A DNA stretch of 64,000 nt from Cymodocea nodosa. Taxonomy: Eukaryota > Streptophyta > Magnoliopsida > Alismatales > Cymodoceaceae. Location of the stretch: positions 1,488,001 through 1,552,000 of the forward strand of contig CM072337.1 of the NCBI GenBank assembly GCA_036874045.1, given 5' to 3'. How positions within the stretch are numbered: position 1 is the stretch's first letter; each line of letters begins with the position of its first letter. Position numbers and translations under genes: made by a program. Of this stretch, positions 49,325 to 62,399 are shown in pieces. The notes beneath the pieces were generated by a model. The model was not told the DNA's origin. It made no database searches and worked only from the letters and a program-made list of their open reading frames with translations.

Positions 49325-50421
49325 TTTACTCATTATTAATTAATTTTAAATTAAATTTTTATATGGTATCAAAACAAATGTTGAAATTTTGATTCAAAAT
49401 CAATTAACAATAAGTAGAATGATTCTTCTCATATATAAGGTCTAGTCTTATCTTTACTCTTATCAATATATACAAAACTTTTTTAACACTCTTCTTCACT
49501 TGTGATTTATTTATATGCTTACAAATGTCTATAGACAAATGTATGTGAATTAACTTTGATATTATATTAAAATTTCAACTTAAAACGAGTTACCATGAAT
49601 GAAAAGTTTCCCATGTATAAGATTTAACCTTAACCCTACTTTTATCACAATACAATACTTTTTTAACAGTAAGTTTACGTACATTTATATATAAATACTT
49701 GTAAACATAAAAAAATAGGTTTAAGTAGAGCTAGAATAAATCTAAAATTACATGTTAATTTCCTTTATTTGTTAGGTTTTAACTTGAAATTTCACATGTA
49801 GCAGTAGTAGTGGTAGAATTAACCAAGGGGTGTTTGAGTCATTGGGTCTTTTGGGGTGGTTTGATGCCAAAGAAGAGAGGTGATTATAGTATTGAATTAG
49901 GTATATTGATGGCGTAGGGTAGGAAGAGTGGATTTGGACTTGTTATTGAATACCATGTGCTAGGATTAGAATACCATTATTAGAGGAGAGGGGATTGTCA
50001 CAAGCACATCACTTTCTATGGCTTGGGTGCATGGGGATTTGACTATTGTAATTCTTATTGTTGTTGATAGAGCATGTATGTAGTGGGGGATTCCCTCTTT
50101 ATTTTTTTTAAGTTTTTCTTAGATTTGTTTTGTTTGTTTTTCTTTTAAGGAAGGGGTAGTAGATGAGGTGGTGGGGATTGCATGTACTTTCCTCAACTTA
50201 CATGAGTAGATAAAAAAAAGAAGCATAGATAATTTAGAAGTTTATCATTGTTTCTTTGATCATGAGTTTGAATTTACTAAAAATTAGGGTTTAGGGTTTG
50301 ATATAGTTTAAATCAAAAAAGAGAGAACACAAATAATTTAGAAGTTTATTATCGTTTCTTTGATCACGAGTTCCAACTTATTGAAAATTAGGGTTTAGGG
50401 TGCAATATACTTTACAAAAAA

Positions 50422-50469
<48 letters not shown>

Positions 50470-51689
50470 GATAGAGAGAGAGAGATTACCAAATATCCAT
50501 GTCCGAAACCATGCTTTTAGGTCTTTAGCTAATAATGTTCTAGTGGCATCAAAATCTTAGGTTGAGCAGACTTTTGAAACAATGAGACATCTTTATTCCT
50601 AATATAATGGAAGAATAATTGTAGTCTTATATTATATTCTTGGTACCTTAAAGGACCAAGGGTGGACATCCAAGTCAATCAAGATGATTAGCCAAAGAAT
50701 AATTGTGTTATTTTGGTGATTTGATTCCACTAAATAGACCCAAATCATAATTTGATTTGACTTGCAAATCTTTCAAGCCCATATACATGATTTGACTAAC
50801 AATTTTAAAGTTAGTTAAGTTGAACCACACTAAATCATTAAATATTTAATAAATATTATATAATGCAAACTATATTATTAATACACACGCACACATAAGT
50901 TATAAATGATAACTTATGTGATAATTAAAATCATATTTATATAAAGTTCCAATTAATTATAATAAAGCAACAAATACATATAAAAATACAAAACACAACA
51001 TCATTTGTTCTTTCAATATATTAGCATCATTTGTTGGACATTTAGAATGATATCTATATTAATTTAATTGTCATTTATTATTTCAACAATTAATAAACTT
51101 AACCATTATTTGAACCGAGTCAAACCAATTTTGAATGATTTGACTAAGCTGAATAAAATGGTTTGATTTAAATTAAACAATATCTTGGCTGATAAAAGAT
51201 TTAAATTTAAATTACTTAAAACTAAAGATTTGAGTACAGATAAAAATACACAAAAGAAAAAAAAATTATATAACCAAACATATGTGGTAGGATTATGAAT
51301 TAAATTATAGTTGTTGTTATTGTAATATCGATCTTAACAGATTGTTATAACTCAGTTGATAACTTTGACACAAGTTGAATCAAATAAAGTCAGGTACAAT
51401 CTTGTTAAGGACTTTTGTGTTCTATTCAGGGAGTGATGGTAGCTCTCATCCTTACATGCAAGCATGTAAATGAAGCGTTTAGGCCATATGCATATATAAA
51501 TTTATTTTCATTTCTGTCTAGCTTTGGAATTTGAGAGATTAAGGATGAAGAAGACCATTAGGGTTATGGTACTATATAATCAAGAGAGACAAGATCAAAG
51601 GATGAAGAAAGGGCAAATAGAGTAAATAAATGAAATAGGGTCAATGGGCACAAACTTATTCCACACTTGGAAACCTTTTTGACATGCAT
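49083..51689. other. Trihelix upstream region and AT-rich spacer
   Basis: 49083-49210 is GC-rich and probably the 5' UTR/core promoter of the trihelix gene. Beyond it are a (TA)n run (49294-49321), a repeat-like block near 49330-49680 with TTGGTATCA-like wording shared with 35.3 kb, two copies of a GAAGTTTAT..ATTAGGGTTTAGGG block (about 50230-50310 and 50335-50410), and another long (AT)n run (50425-50470). No gene seen. Confidence 0.45.
50425..50470. repeat. (AT)n microsatellite
   Basis: A run of about 20 AT dinucleotides, followed by a short GATAGAGAGAGA tail. Confidence 0.9.
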
Positions 51690-53110
51690 GGCCATTAGAA
51701 TAATGGTTGTGAGAAAAATGTACAGGAGGAAAAAGACCTTATGGAATATGATTGAGAGTGGCCACTGGGAAGTCACAATCTCCTCCTAATCTGAGGACCC
51801 CATGCAAGATACCTTGTGAAGGGTGGAGGTGCAAGTTCTTGTTTTATGTTGAGTTGTGTTGTTTTCTGGTTGGGGGTTCATCATTCCCTTTTCCATTGTA
51901 CAAGTCCCTCCCCTTTTTCTTTTCTTTTTTGCTTTCTTTATTTACACTGTTGGGACCTTGGGAGGAGAATGACATGGTACATTTGAGAATAATTGTAGGT
52001 GGATATTACAGGTGTTGAATGGATATTAGATTGTAGGTCAATTTCAATATGTTATATTTATAAATGATATGTCAAAGAATTTTAACCTTACATTCTGTAC
52101 ATAAGATGATATGCCATTTTTATAAATGGCATGTCAATTTCAATACATAATTTTAATATACTGGTGCATAAAATGGTATGTTGATTTTAGATTTCTTTAA
52201 ATTCTAAAGTAGATCCCAATAGCCAGTATGGTAAAAGAAAGGATGTACTTTCTTTTACTTTCCATTCCACATGAATTCCTCTAAATCCTTGTTTTTCCTT
52301 GAGGGTCCATTTGAAAAGAAAAGAAAAAAAATAATTTCTTTCTTGGGCACAGTTTGAGTTATCTTTTACATGATAATTTCTCTTTTATAACACAGACCAA
52401 GATGCAGTGGTGCAACCGTTTGGAACAGAAATAAACCACTGTATTCTTCTTATTCTAGACTAAAACATTCAAAATCAATGTAATCTGATTCCCCAGCAAT
52501 TCCCAAGTGCACCCTTATTTGAGATGCCACTGATAAGAATCAACTTGATTTTGCTGTGTATCCATTTGATCAAGCATTCTGCAATGTAAAAGAATATCCC
52601 TTCAAGAAGAAGAATAAGGATATTTATAAATAATAAATAAAGGTTACGTAATTTATAATGTCTATAAGTAAATAAGAGTAAAAGAAAGTGAAAAATGAGA
52701 GTGAAAGTAAACGAAGATAATACGATTCATCGTTATCTACAAGTGATGATAGAGAACCAACAAGGGTTGTGAATTACAAGCGCACAAATAGGAGTGAGAA
52801 CGATTGTGAATCACGAGATCAGTAGTTGAAATTAAACATATACAATAAAAAAAATTATCATCTACACCAACATCTTTGCTGTGACATTAAATAATTGAGA
52901 GTCCTCGTGCAATGGAGTGATGAAATTTCTTTTGGCGTTTGGGTTTCCTCTTCAAACACCACCAAAGGGAAGGCTGATTTTATCAAAAACACAAGACCCA
53001 CAAATCCTCACCGGATTCCATGCTTGCCTTTCCTTTCCTTTCCTTTCAGTGGAAGGGAGCAATTGTTGTGGGTCTCTCCTTCTTTCTTTATTTAACATGG
53101 CACTGTTGTC
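51690..53110. other. Duplicated segment, copy 2 (upstream of trihelix gene)
   Basis: Diverged counterpart of the segment in trihelix intron 1. Shared blocks keep the same order but are spread over about 1.4 kb here against about 0.9 kb in copy 1. The interval between shared blocks (52000-52870) is AT-rich and includes a small palindrome (GATATGCCA.. to ..TGGCATGTC, about 52112-52136). No conserved reading frame, so a non-coding transcript, promoter copy or old duplication are all open. Confidence 0.55.
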
Positions 53111-56100
53111 TTTTGCATATGGACGAATAGTTTCTATTTTTCATCTACAGGAATTTTGACATTTCAAATATTTCATTTCTTTTTCTTTTGAACTTTTTAT
53201 TTTCTTTCTGTCTAAAATTTTCAATGTACACTAACAAACCTTAAGTCTCATTTAAAATCAATTTCATCTGATTTAACAAAACTTATTTCTAAATACCTCA
53301 GGTACGATATATTTTGATGAGAATCTATCGAAAAGATTTTAAGCAATGATCTGTAGTTCTCTTTTCAAGAATCAAGAGAAATTTTAATTCCGACCAATTT
53401 AACACATTTCTTTCTTTAGATAGCATTATTCAATTTGTAGAATAATTCAAAATCTTGTGATTATTGTTATCTTGAAATCACATAAAAATCACGGTTTCAC
53501 TTATATCTGATCTTCTAAAATTAACACCACCCGAGTCCAATGGTTACAACTGAAATGAGAAACAATAGACAACAAGGGTCATGCTCCTTTCACCACAAAA
53601 CCTAGAACAAAGGACAATAGCATATATATGAAAATTGATCAAATCAATTTATCATTGCAAAATCATTTATTGTCATTTTATGTCATCGGTGTTAATTGGT
53701 TTGTACTTATAAGTAAGATCATGCTTTGTTTTTGTTTTTGTTTTTGTTTTTGTTTTTGTTTTAATTAACAAGAAGGTATTGTCATCAAGGTTTGAACTCG
53801 TATAAAACTTCTTAGAGTTGATTTTGTATTTCATACTTGTGTACGTTACCATGTAGATTTCATTTGGTTGATCGTAATCTTACTGCAATATAAGTAAATC
53901 CTATTACAAAATTAAATTGCAACGTTTGGTAATCAAATATCATAAACTAGTTATAAAATTATATGAAGAATCAATTTTATTTCTAAACCCATATTTAGTT
54001 AGTTGAGTGATGTTTGGAAGAACTTAATTAATTTCTTACAACCATACTTCAAAACTTATAACATAAAAAAAATCAAATATTACGTGAATATAATTTAATT
54101 ATGTTATATTATATTATGTTAAATATATGATCAATTAAGACAATCAAGTATGCAAATATGTAATTGAATTACATTACTTAATCAAATTATAACATTTTTC
54201 ATCTAAACATAAATTAATTTTGGTGATTACATAAATAATTAATTCTATAATTTGAGCTTATATACATTCAATTATTTATGTGATATTTTAAAGAACTTAG
54301 TTTCCCATAATCAAATTCCGAATCAGCTTGTTATTCTATTACTGTCATGTTACAGTAATTCTATTAACCAAATGGGTCAATTTTTGGGAAAGATGCATGG
54401 TGAAAGGAAATTAAACAAAGTTAATTTTGATCATGTGTAGCATTTGCTGATTCCCCTGGATTGATGCCTTTCTTAAATTAAACTGATCAATTTCATGAAA
54501 CACTTGAATACCATGCATGGCCATCTAATATGAACCATATATACATATATATATATATGTTTAGATTCATGTAAACAGCAGAGACAATTAATAAGGTAAT
54601 TATAGCTTTGTTACAAGTATATCATATGTAATATAAGGGAGAAGGCCCATAAATAAGGTCAAACTTATAACCATCACCTGACTTACCTTCTCTAGTTAGT
54701 ACGAGGATTCATATGTTTATCTTATTATCTATTTATTTGTTTCTTTATTCATTAATTCATCTCTTGATCACTTGCAAGTTATCAATCTTACCATTAAGTA
54801 TAGATGATATGGATATTTATTCATTAATGCAAGATGATATGAATTTAATCTTTTCGTCAGAAGATTAGTTCATAATTGATATAAAATAAATCTTCAGAAA
54901 CAAAATTGATAAGACTTAACAAGTTATTAGAAATAAAACTAGATTTTTGAAAAGATTTATTGTAGAACTATTGTCACAATAAATCTCAGTTGTATTATAA
55001 GATAATTCAAAATCTTCTAAAGTTTACCTCATCCATAGAATTTGAATATAACACAATGTAGTAGCAACATATTCAGCTACTTTCAGACTAAATTAGATTA
55101 ATTAATTAAGTGTTGGACTTAATTAGGTTCATGTGATGTTGATTAATTAATTATAGTCCATGATAAGTCTCAAGAATACTTAATTACTTATCTTGAAGAC
55201 TTAATATATATATATATATATAGCCAATGATAAATAAATAAACGAATAAGTCTAAAGTTAAAGACATGATATATGGAGAAGATAATGTCTTGTATACGTG
55301 TACATGAGGTGCTTTCTTTAGTCTTCACATTGTTAAAGAAAAGTGTCCTCTTTAATATTATTCTTGTAGTCATATGTCTTCTTTAAAGTATCTCATATAT
55401 CTTCCTTGTAGGGCATGACATCATCACTGCATGAGCTACAGTAGATCGATCAACTCCACACCTGAGAGCATCTACAACAGGATAGCAACATAATCAACAT
55501 ACTAATCATCATAGGTGACATCTTTGAAATTTGAAGAATCTTGATTAACAAGATGGTGGAGCTAACCACTAAGCTTACTACAATTAATAAAGGTCACAAA
55601 ACCCTTGTCAAAGGAGATAGTTCTCACCACCGAGCTTTTTAGAGGTTTTGCTCAAATCCTTCACTGAACAAACTCATGTGCATCCATGATTAATGATAAT
55701 TCAAATCACACCCAAAATCCATTCCATTGTAGGGTTCCATCCAATAATTAGGAGATATACTAAAACATGTAGAGTCACATACCTATTATGTTAACCATTA
55801 TGTAGCACAAAGATGCAACATCTAGAGACACCAACACATGTGGATAATAAGTATGAACAATATGTTAAAGTCAAAATTGATATCCTATTTTAAGTATACA
55901 TAGTAAAAAGTGTTGTGTGTCTATAACAAAAATAGTCTTTTATAATACAAATAACTAAGCAGATGATTTGCATGTCAAATCATGCATAGCTGGGCTTCAG
56001 CCCAATTTGTTTGGGCCTAAAATGGACCACAAATACGATCGAATATCAAATTTTGGTGGTAAGAAGTTGAGAAGAGCATTTCCTTCCACGTCTCCGAGCA

Positions 56101-56340
56101 TAAAGGGTTAGTACCAGAACATGGTATAATTATACCATCTATTGTGAATTTTGTGTTATGATGATATTTTCACTTGGGTTTAAATTGAAGATTTTATTTT
56201 CCGGTGGGTCTTGTAGGACGAGATATGAAGTAGGACTGCTACAGATTTATTTTTATTTATCAAAACTTTGTCTGCCATCAAATGCTTTCGATAAAAATGA
56301 GTGAAGAGAATCGATCCAAAAATAAATAAATAAATCTCAA
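53111..56340. other. AT-rich gene-free spacer
   Basis: No gene recognised. It contains a (GTTTTT)n hexanucleotide run at 53726-53761 and (TA)n runs near 54545-54560 and 55205-55222. Part of 55400-55860 has more balanced composition but no domain-bearing frame; it resembles decayed copia-type debris only vaguely. Confidence 0.45.
53726..53761. repeat. (GTTTTT)n hexanucleotide repeat
   Basis: Nearly six units of GTTTTT, the same unit (read on the other strand, GAAAAA-like) class as the repeat near 13.5 kb. Confidence 0.9.
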
Positions 56341-56356
56341 AACCCGAAAGAGATGG

Positions 56357-56428
56357 GGGGCATTCCGAGAATTGAACTCGGGACCTCTCGCACCCTAAGC
56401 GAGAATCATACCACTAGACCAAATGCCC
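56357..56428 (-). tRNA. tRNA-Pro, anticodon AGG
   Basis: Read leftward it folds into a full cloverleaf. The acceptor stem GGGCATT pairs with AATGCCC; the D arm has GGTCTAGTGGTAT (B and A boxes in place); anticodon stem CTCGC/GCGAG has loop TTAGGGT with anticodon AGG; the T arm CCGAG-TTCAATT-CTCGG is intact; length 72 with discriminator C. CCA is not encoded, as expected of a nuclear gene. It decodes CCU/CCC proline codons (A34 edited to inosine). A TTTT stretch about 15 bases downstream can end RNA polymerase III transcription. No intron. Confidence 0.97.
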
Positions 56429-57385
56429 GGAGTATGATACCGTTTCTCCCGAAATTGATGGAAATAATTTTAATTCTGTAGTCTTGCCACGATTGTTTCA
56501 GTAGAGATTCTGTAAAAATAAGATTTACGTTAATATATGACAGATATTATTATTTAATTTTAAAATAAATTCACACACCTAAAAAATAAATACTTGTGAC
56601 TTACGAATACTTTACAAGTAGATGTGTAAGGTCACACAAATAAAGTAAAGCATGCAAAATCTCGTATTGATGTACGTCAAAACAAAATCTAATACATGAT
56701 AAACTCTTTTATTCCTTATCAAGTAATTTTGAGATAAAATATTTTGCATGGTATCAAAATATATTCACACATATTTACCTATAAAGCACTTTAAACTTAA
56801 AATAAACTGCATATAATAATTATACTCAAATTATATATGAAAAGGGTAAAATAATTAATTAATTTACACTTTAAAAGATAAATTTATAAACTGATAGACA
56901 ATTTTTTTTTTTTTTTTTTTTTTTGAAAAACTTTAAATAGAATGGTAACATATCACCGGACCAATGTCACTTCTAAATTTTAACATTCTTTTACTAAAAC
57001 TATTTTGCAAATTCAAGACAACAACAATGCCTTTACCACTCAGTATCACAAATCATGTGATGTTTGAAGCCAAAAATATTAGTGGTGTGGGTCATTTCTT
57101 TGTTATGAGGTTGTTGACATGCAGGGCGCAGGGTGCCCAAAACACATGTATCATTCCTTAAGCAGTACACAACGCTTTTGCACACCTCCCAAGATTGACA
57201 GCTCTGTCCATGTCTTCTTCACGTGTACCTGTTCTTCCCCAAAGTACGCCCAAACCTCTGTCCCTCAACGTACTGGCTTCATTTTCCTTTTGCCCACTTG
57301 GGGAACCACTGGTTTTATTAGGTTGGTTTGTTTGATTTGATTCTCTCCCTGTTGCTTAGGTGAGCAAGAGAAGTAATTTATATAA
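56429..57385. other. Spacer; AT-rich then a moderately GC-rich stretch
   Basis: 56430-57050 is AT-rich, with a poly-T run of about 22 at 56903-56924. 57100-57340 is pyrimidine-rich and more balanced and looks like an old promoter or leader ahead of the tandem duplication, without a recognisable product. Confidence 0.35.
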
Positions 57386-57846
57386 AGAATTTTTTTGCTC
57401 CTGCTCTGGCTTCTTATCCTTTTCTGTTTACTTTCATGACAGATTCTGATGAGGGAAGAAGGTTTCTGGATAAGATGGTGACGAGGTAGGTTCCACTGAA
57501 ATCAGTTTTATTCATTTTTATTTTTATTTTTTAAATTTGGGGACTGCATTTGACATGTGGAATTCATAATTTACTGGGAACTACTCTTTCTGGTGAGAAA
57601 AGCAGGAATCGCATGAGAAGCAATTTGCCTGAAGAATTGTTTTTGCTCCTGCTCTGGTTTCTTATTCTTTTCTGTTTACTTTCATGACAGATTCAGAAGA
57701 GGGAAGGTTTCTGGATAAGATGGATGATGATGATGATGATGAGGTAGATTCCACTGAAATCAATTTTATTAATGTTTTTCTTTTAAAATAATCTGGGACT
57801 GCATTTGACATGTGGAATTCACAATTAAGTGGCAAAGCAGGAATCA
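57386..57846 (+). repeat. Tandem duplication, 248-bp period, each copy with an exon-like core
   Basis: Copies 57386-57610 and 57633-57846. Each holds GCTCCTGCTCTGG, TTTCTGTTTACTTTCATGACAG, a core rich in GA (TTTCTGGATAAGATGG), then GAGGTAG and CTGCATTTGACATGTGGAAT, ending in AAAGCAGGAATC. In each, the GA-rich core is bounded by a pyrimidine tract plus ACAG and a GAG-GTAG donor-like site, as a small exon would be; in the second copy the core ends in a (GAT)n run that would code for Asp. No flanking exons are identified, so a protein is not claimed. Confidence 0.75.
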
Positions 57847-58954
57847 CTAATAGGAGGTGCTTACTGTTCTCAGAAGATTACATTACAGAACTTTAATAAT
57901 AACCACTGCTTACCATATAAAGAGAACATGAAGAATCTCCATGATGCATCATATGTACTTGTGTCATCATTGATGTGCAGAATACATATTATATTTGAAC
58001 CCTGAAGTCTTCCTTCCTACCACACATGTACATGTATGTATATACATCCAATTTACAGATCTCAAGGGTTTCCAAATATATTCTGGTTTTGGGCATTTTG
58101 CTCATGAATCTGTCAGATGGTGTCTCCCATTAGTTTCCAGGGCAGGAAGCATCTGCAGTGCTCCTCCCCCCACCCTCCCAAAGCTTGGAAGACTGAGCAG
58201 CAACTGTTGTGAGGGCCATGCATGCTTCCAGAGATCACAGATGGGAAGGTGTTTGCTCCATTTGAGTCCCCATTTGGAGGTGGGGTGATGAGCTTTCTGA
58301 ACACACAGACTCCTCTGCGTTTGTATGCTGGACAGATGGATTTGGGGCTTGACATGTGTAGCAACTGATCTGTGATTTGCTCCCCCTTATTACTACTTTG
58401 TGGGCATGCCTCGAACTGTGCTTCTGAAACAAAGTGCAGTCATATGCAGCACTGAGAGGGGATCAGGAACCAAGCTCTGTGTGGGGTACATGATTTTATA
58501 ATATAATAGATGGATTCAAGAGGTTTTTGCTGAGATTATCCATTCATAAAAATATTATTCCAACCTCGTATGGGATTAAAAAAACACACTGAATTAACGC
58601 AATTCCACACACATACACGAGGTAAAAGAATGCAGTCCGTCCATTGGAAATGTGAAGGGAGTTTTCTATTGCAGTCTCCCTTGATTTCCGTGATTTGTTT
58701 TTTTTTTTTTTTGGTTATTTTGGGTTTTTTTTATTTTAATTTCATTTCTCTCTTTTTTCTAGGTCTTAATATATACATTTGCAAAAAGAAATTATTTTTT
58801 TATTAATTTTAAAATATTGAGATTTTTTAAAAAAATAGATTATTATTTCTATTTAACCAAATAGTTGAGATGAAAGCCAAAATTAGAAAATGCTAAGTAT
58901 ACCACGAGAATTTGAAATTGTGTCCTTGGCAATCCTATAGTTGTTGCCACCGAA
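57847..58954. other. Unassigned, relatively GC-rich stretch followed by T-rich DNA
   Basis: 58080-58480 is more GC-rich than its surroundings and open in some frames on both strands, but none of the translations is familiar. It could be the terminal exon or 3' UTR of whatever the exon-like cores upstream belonged to. From 58680 poly-T and AT-rich DNA take over. Confidence 0.35.
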
Positions 58955-59115
58955 GGTATTTATTTTATGGTTTAGATACTTTAATTTAAAATTCATTAGT
59001 AATAAAGATTTCATCCAAAATAAAAAGATGCCGTTTTTTTTAATATTTGTTTTAAATATAATATTTATCTTTGATAAAATTTAAATTAATATATCTAAAC
59101 CATAAAATGAATATC
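58955..59115. repeat. Fold-back (MITE-like) element
   Basis: The left end GGTATTTATTTTATGGTTTA and the following GAT.. AATTTAAA block reappear as an inverted copy at the right end (about 59080-59115, TTTAAATTAATATATCTAAA then CCATAAAATGAATATC). Related blocks follow at 59165-59315 and 59870-59935, so it is a family. No transposase; a non-autonomous DNA-type element is the likely origin. Confidence 0.6.
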
Positions 59116-60049
59116 TATGCCATTTAATTTATTTTCAAACACTTGTAATAAAAAATACTATAAGTGTTTATTTTATGGTTTAAATATATCAACTTAAAAT
59201 CTGTTAATGATAAAGATTACCTATAAAATAAATAAATGCCTCTCATTTGTAAAATATATTTTAGATACAATATTTATCATTAATGAATTTCAAGTTAATA
59301 TGTTTAAGTAGTAGATCGAGTAGCTCTATCATTTTTTTCAATGAATTTTAATGTAATATATTTAAGTAAAAGAGTAATGACTACTTTTCACATGTGTTTC
59401 CCGAGAGCATGAGAGAGAAAGAGGGAATATTAGAAAAATAAAAAAACAAACAAGAAAATGTTAAAAAATGAAAAAATCACGAGAATATTTTTTCCTAGAA
59501 TAATCGTCTTATCTCGTTGTTAGTAAATATACGTATAGAAAAATGAAAATATTATTATTCTTTCTTTTTTTTAAAGACGTCAACAATAAAGAATTGAGTT
59601 ATAGTCACATCGTCTTTTTCTATTATAAACGTGCCTATGCTTTTAAATTATGAATTGCTCTCTTCGTGTCAAAAAGAAAATCCGATAATAAATAATGTAA
59701 CTTGTCGTTATTTTTTATTTTTAAAGAAAATCTGATAAAAATATTAAATTTTTTTTAAAAAAAAAAAGGCCGAAAAGCCGAACTTGTGACACCGGAAAAG
59801 GAAACGTCACGCTTTCTCCTGAAAACGACGACGAAAGATGACCACCACGTGAAGATCAATATTTATTTTATAATTTCCATACATTAATTTAAAATTTATC
59901 AACAATAAAAATTACATATAAAACACACATCTGATATAATTAATTCAACATACGCTAATATTCACGAAAACAAATATAAAGTGTTTATGTACTGAAAAAT
60001 AGTAGAAAAAAAATGATAGAATATTATAAAAAATAATGAAAAGAAAAAT
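59116..60049. other. AT-rich spacer with further members of the fold-back family
   Basis: Besides the repeat pieces, a small GC-richer patch at 59765-59860 contains CGACGACGA and CCACGTG (a G-box-like core). No gene seen. Confidence 0.4.
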
Positions 60050-60440
60050 TATAAAAAGTAACGAAAAATTAATCGAAAATTAAGATATTTGTACATAAAA
60101 TAGAAAATGATAGAATTTGGAATATATATATTTGTGCACAAAATAAAAAATTATAGAATATAAAATATATATATTTATTCATAAAATAAAAAATATTAAA
60201 ATTAATAAATTAAATATTTTTTGTATTTATTTGTAAAATAAAGAATAACAAAATTTGTCATATATAATATAAGATATAGTAATTTGTAATAATAGTTAAA
60301 ACATAAAATACATTTCATACATCTTTATTATTATATATATATCTCGTAATATTAATTCTCATGTACTAAGGAAATAAATAATTTTTATATCAAAATTACA
60401 TGTTATTAATATATTCTATGATAATTTACATTTTCTTTTT
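60050..60440 (+). repeat. AT-rich dispersed repeat, copy 1
   Basis: Shares an ordered set of blocks with 62868-63160: ATATATTTAT.CATAAAATAAAA, AAATTAAATATT, AACAAAATTT, and finally ATTCTATGATAATTTA. It is non-coding and not identified to a family. Confidence 0.6.
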
Positions 60441-62399
60441 TTTTCTTTTTTCATCAATTTTAGAAATCAAAATGTCAAAAAATGAAAACAAAAAATTCTT
60501 ACATATTAAGAGAAAATAGTAAAAAATGACGAAGACTCATTTTATGCATAAGTTAAAAAAATTTCTGTTATTTTCCTTTATAATATTTTTTAACATTTTC
60601 TAAATACACAACCATCTAATTCTCACGATACTACTGTCATTCTTAGAAATGTTTTCAATTATAAAGATTTACAATTTTTTTTCAATTTTTTTTATTATTA
60701 AAATAACGGAACCCGATCCTCATCCACGTGTAACACGTCCGTTGGGCCATCTGGGTTGCACGTGATCCGTCGGACGAACGAGGGAAGGATTTCAAATTTT
60801 GCATCAAATCCATCTGGCCGTTGGATCTTTTCGTCGCGTCGCTTTCGTGCCTGCCTTTGTCATGATGTGGTGGTGGTGGGGCCACAATAAACCTTTGCTC
60901 TTTACTTTTTTTTTTTTTCCTTCTTATTCTATTATTAATAAAATTAAGAACATGATGATATTACAGTAAGCTTTTATGAACTGATGTAGGAGTAAACGTT
61001 AAGTTAGGTAAGTTATTATAATTTATTGTATCAACAAGTAAGTTACATAATCAGAAATTTTTACAAATATCGAATTGTTGAAAACGTAGCCCAGAACCCT
61101 TAAAAACCATCGATAGGAAGAATGCAGGTTGAGTGGACCTTAAATAAATTTGATTTTGATTTTTGTAATGCCTAAAAAGTATTTTTAAGTAAAAATAAGT
61201 AAGTATTTAACTTGATATTTATTTAATAAATTAATTAGTGGAGAAGAACCTAAAAGAAGTAAAGATGGGTTTAGAACTACTTAATTGGGAATTATAAGAA
61301 AAGATTTAAATTTGTTTAATTTAAGTAAAGTTTTGATCATAAATAGAAACACATGAAATAAGAGAATTAATATGATTAATCCCATTCCATAAATTATATT
61401 TTAAAGTAAGTCTTTATTCCATATGAAATCCCAAATGTGTCCCATGGTGATCAATTACCCTACCCTAATCATTACGGAACTTCTGAAAAATAAAATAAAA
61501 CCATGTTGTGCTAAAATGATTCATGTCAGAGTTTAAAAATATAAAAAGTAAAAAGGAAGAAAAAAAAGCTTAGGCTGTCAGTACAAAAATAATTAATGTA
61601 CCTTGTCTATCCCAAACATTGATTAATAAGAACTGAATCTTTTGAAAATTAAGGGTGTAGTAGATAATTAAACATGGTCAGCTCTATAGCGTGAGGATGA
61701 AGTAAGGAGACAATGATGAGATAAGCCAATGAGAACCCATTAGGTAGATTGTATTTTTCAAATCTCCAACCAATGGAATCCACTACCATCATCTTTCTAT
61801 CAACAATGGATTAAATTTTTTCAATCCCCCTGCAAGCAAACCTGTCACCGAGAATCATAGACATTAAATAAACCAATATTATTAATTGTGGTGGAAGAAA
61901 TTAGTGACCTACCACAGCCAAACCATCTAGACCCTAAACATTTTTTATTGATATATATGTAGGCTGGTGATAATTTCCCAGTCTCCGCTTTTTGTTCTAA
62001 TCTTTCCAATTACTTTAGAAACCAATCTATGGGATGGTATTTTTTATCGATTGATTTTATTTGGACTCGTTGGTTAGAAAGAAATATCTTCTCAGTATTC
62101 GGAAATTTGGTTGTAGGGTTAAAAATAAATGTAACTTTAAAGAAATTTATTCCAAATGAAGAGAGTTCAACTGAAACACATTAATGTAAATATAATTAAT
62201 ATTGAGATCAACCTTGAGCTTGCTGACTTCATCATCCACAAATGAAGCGATAAGATTGAAAAAAAGAAAGAAAAAAAAGAAGAAGGTAACGATGCTTTCT
62301 TTCGTTTCTCTTTTGAATTAGACTGGCGTCTTTTAACTCTATCAACTGTTAACAGTGTGATTGAGATTTCTCTCATTAATATAATTATACTTCTATAGC
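60441..62399. other. Spacer with a GC-rich patch; no gene supported
   Basis: 60700-60890 is GC-richer, with CCACGTG and GCACGTG (G-box cores) and a GGTGGTGGTGGG run; it resembles a promoter patch but no gene follows on either side. 61090-62200 is AT-rich, without recognisable frames. Confidence 0.35.

Noticed and set aside
50230-50410. TTTAGGG-like units suggesting telomeric repeat
   Set aside because: Only about two adjacent units occur in each of two copies of a local repeat; far too short for an interstitial telomere array.
47180-53110. Known conserved microRNA or TAS precursor in the duplicated segments
   Set aside because: I compared remembered sequences of the common plant miRNA families and TAS3 sites with the conserved blocks and found none; no clear hairpin was seen by eye.
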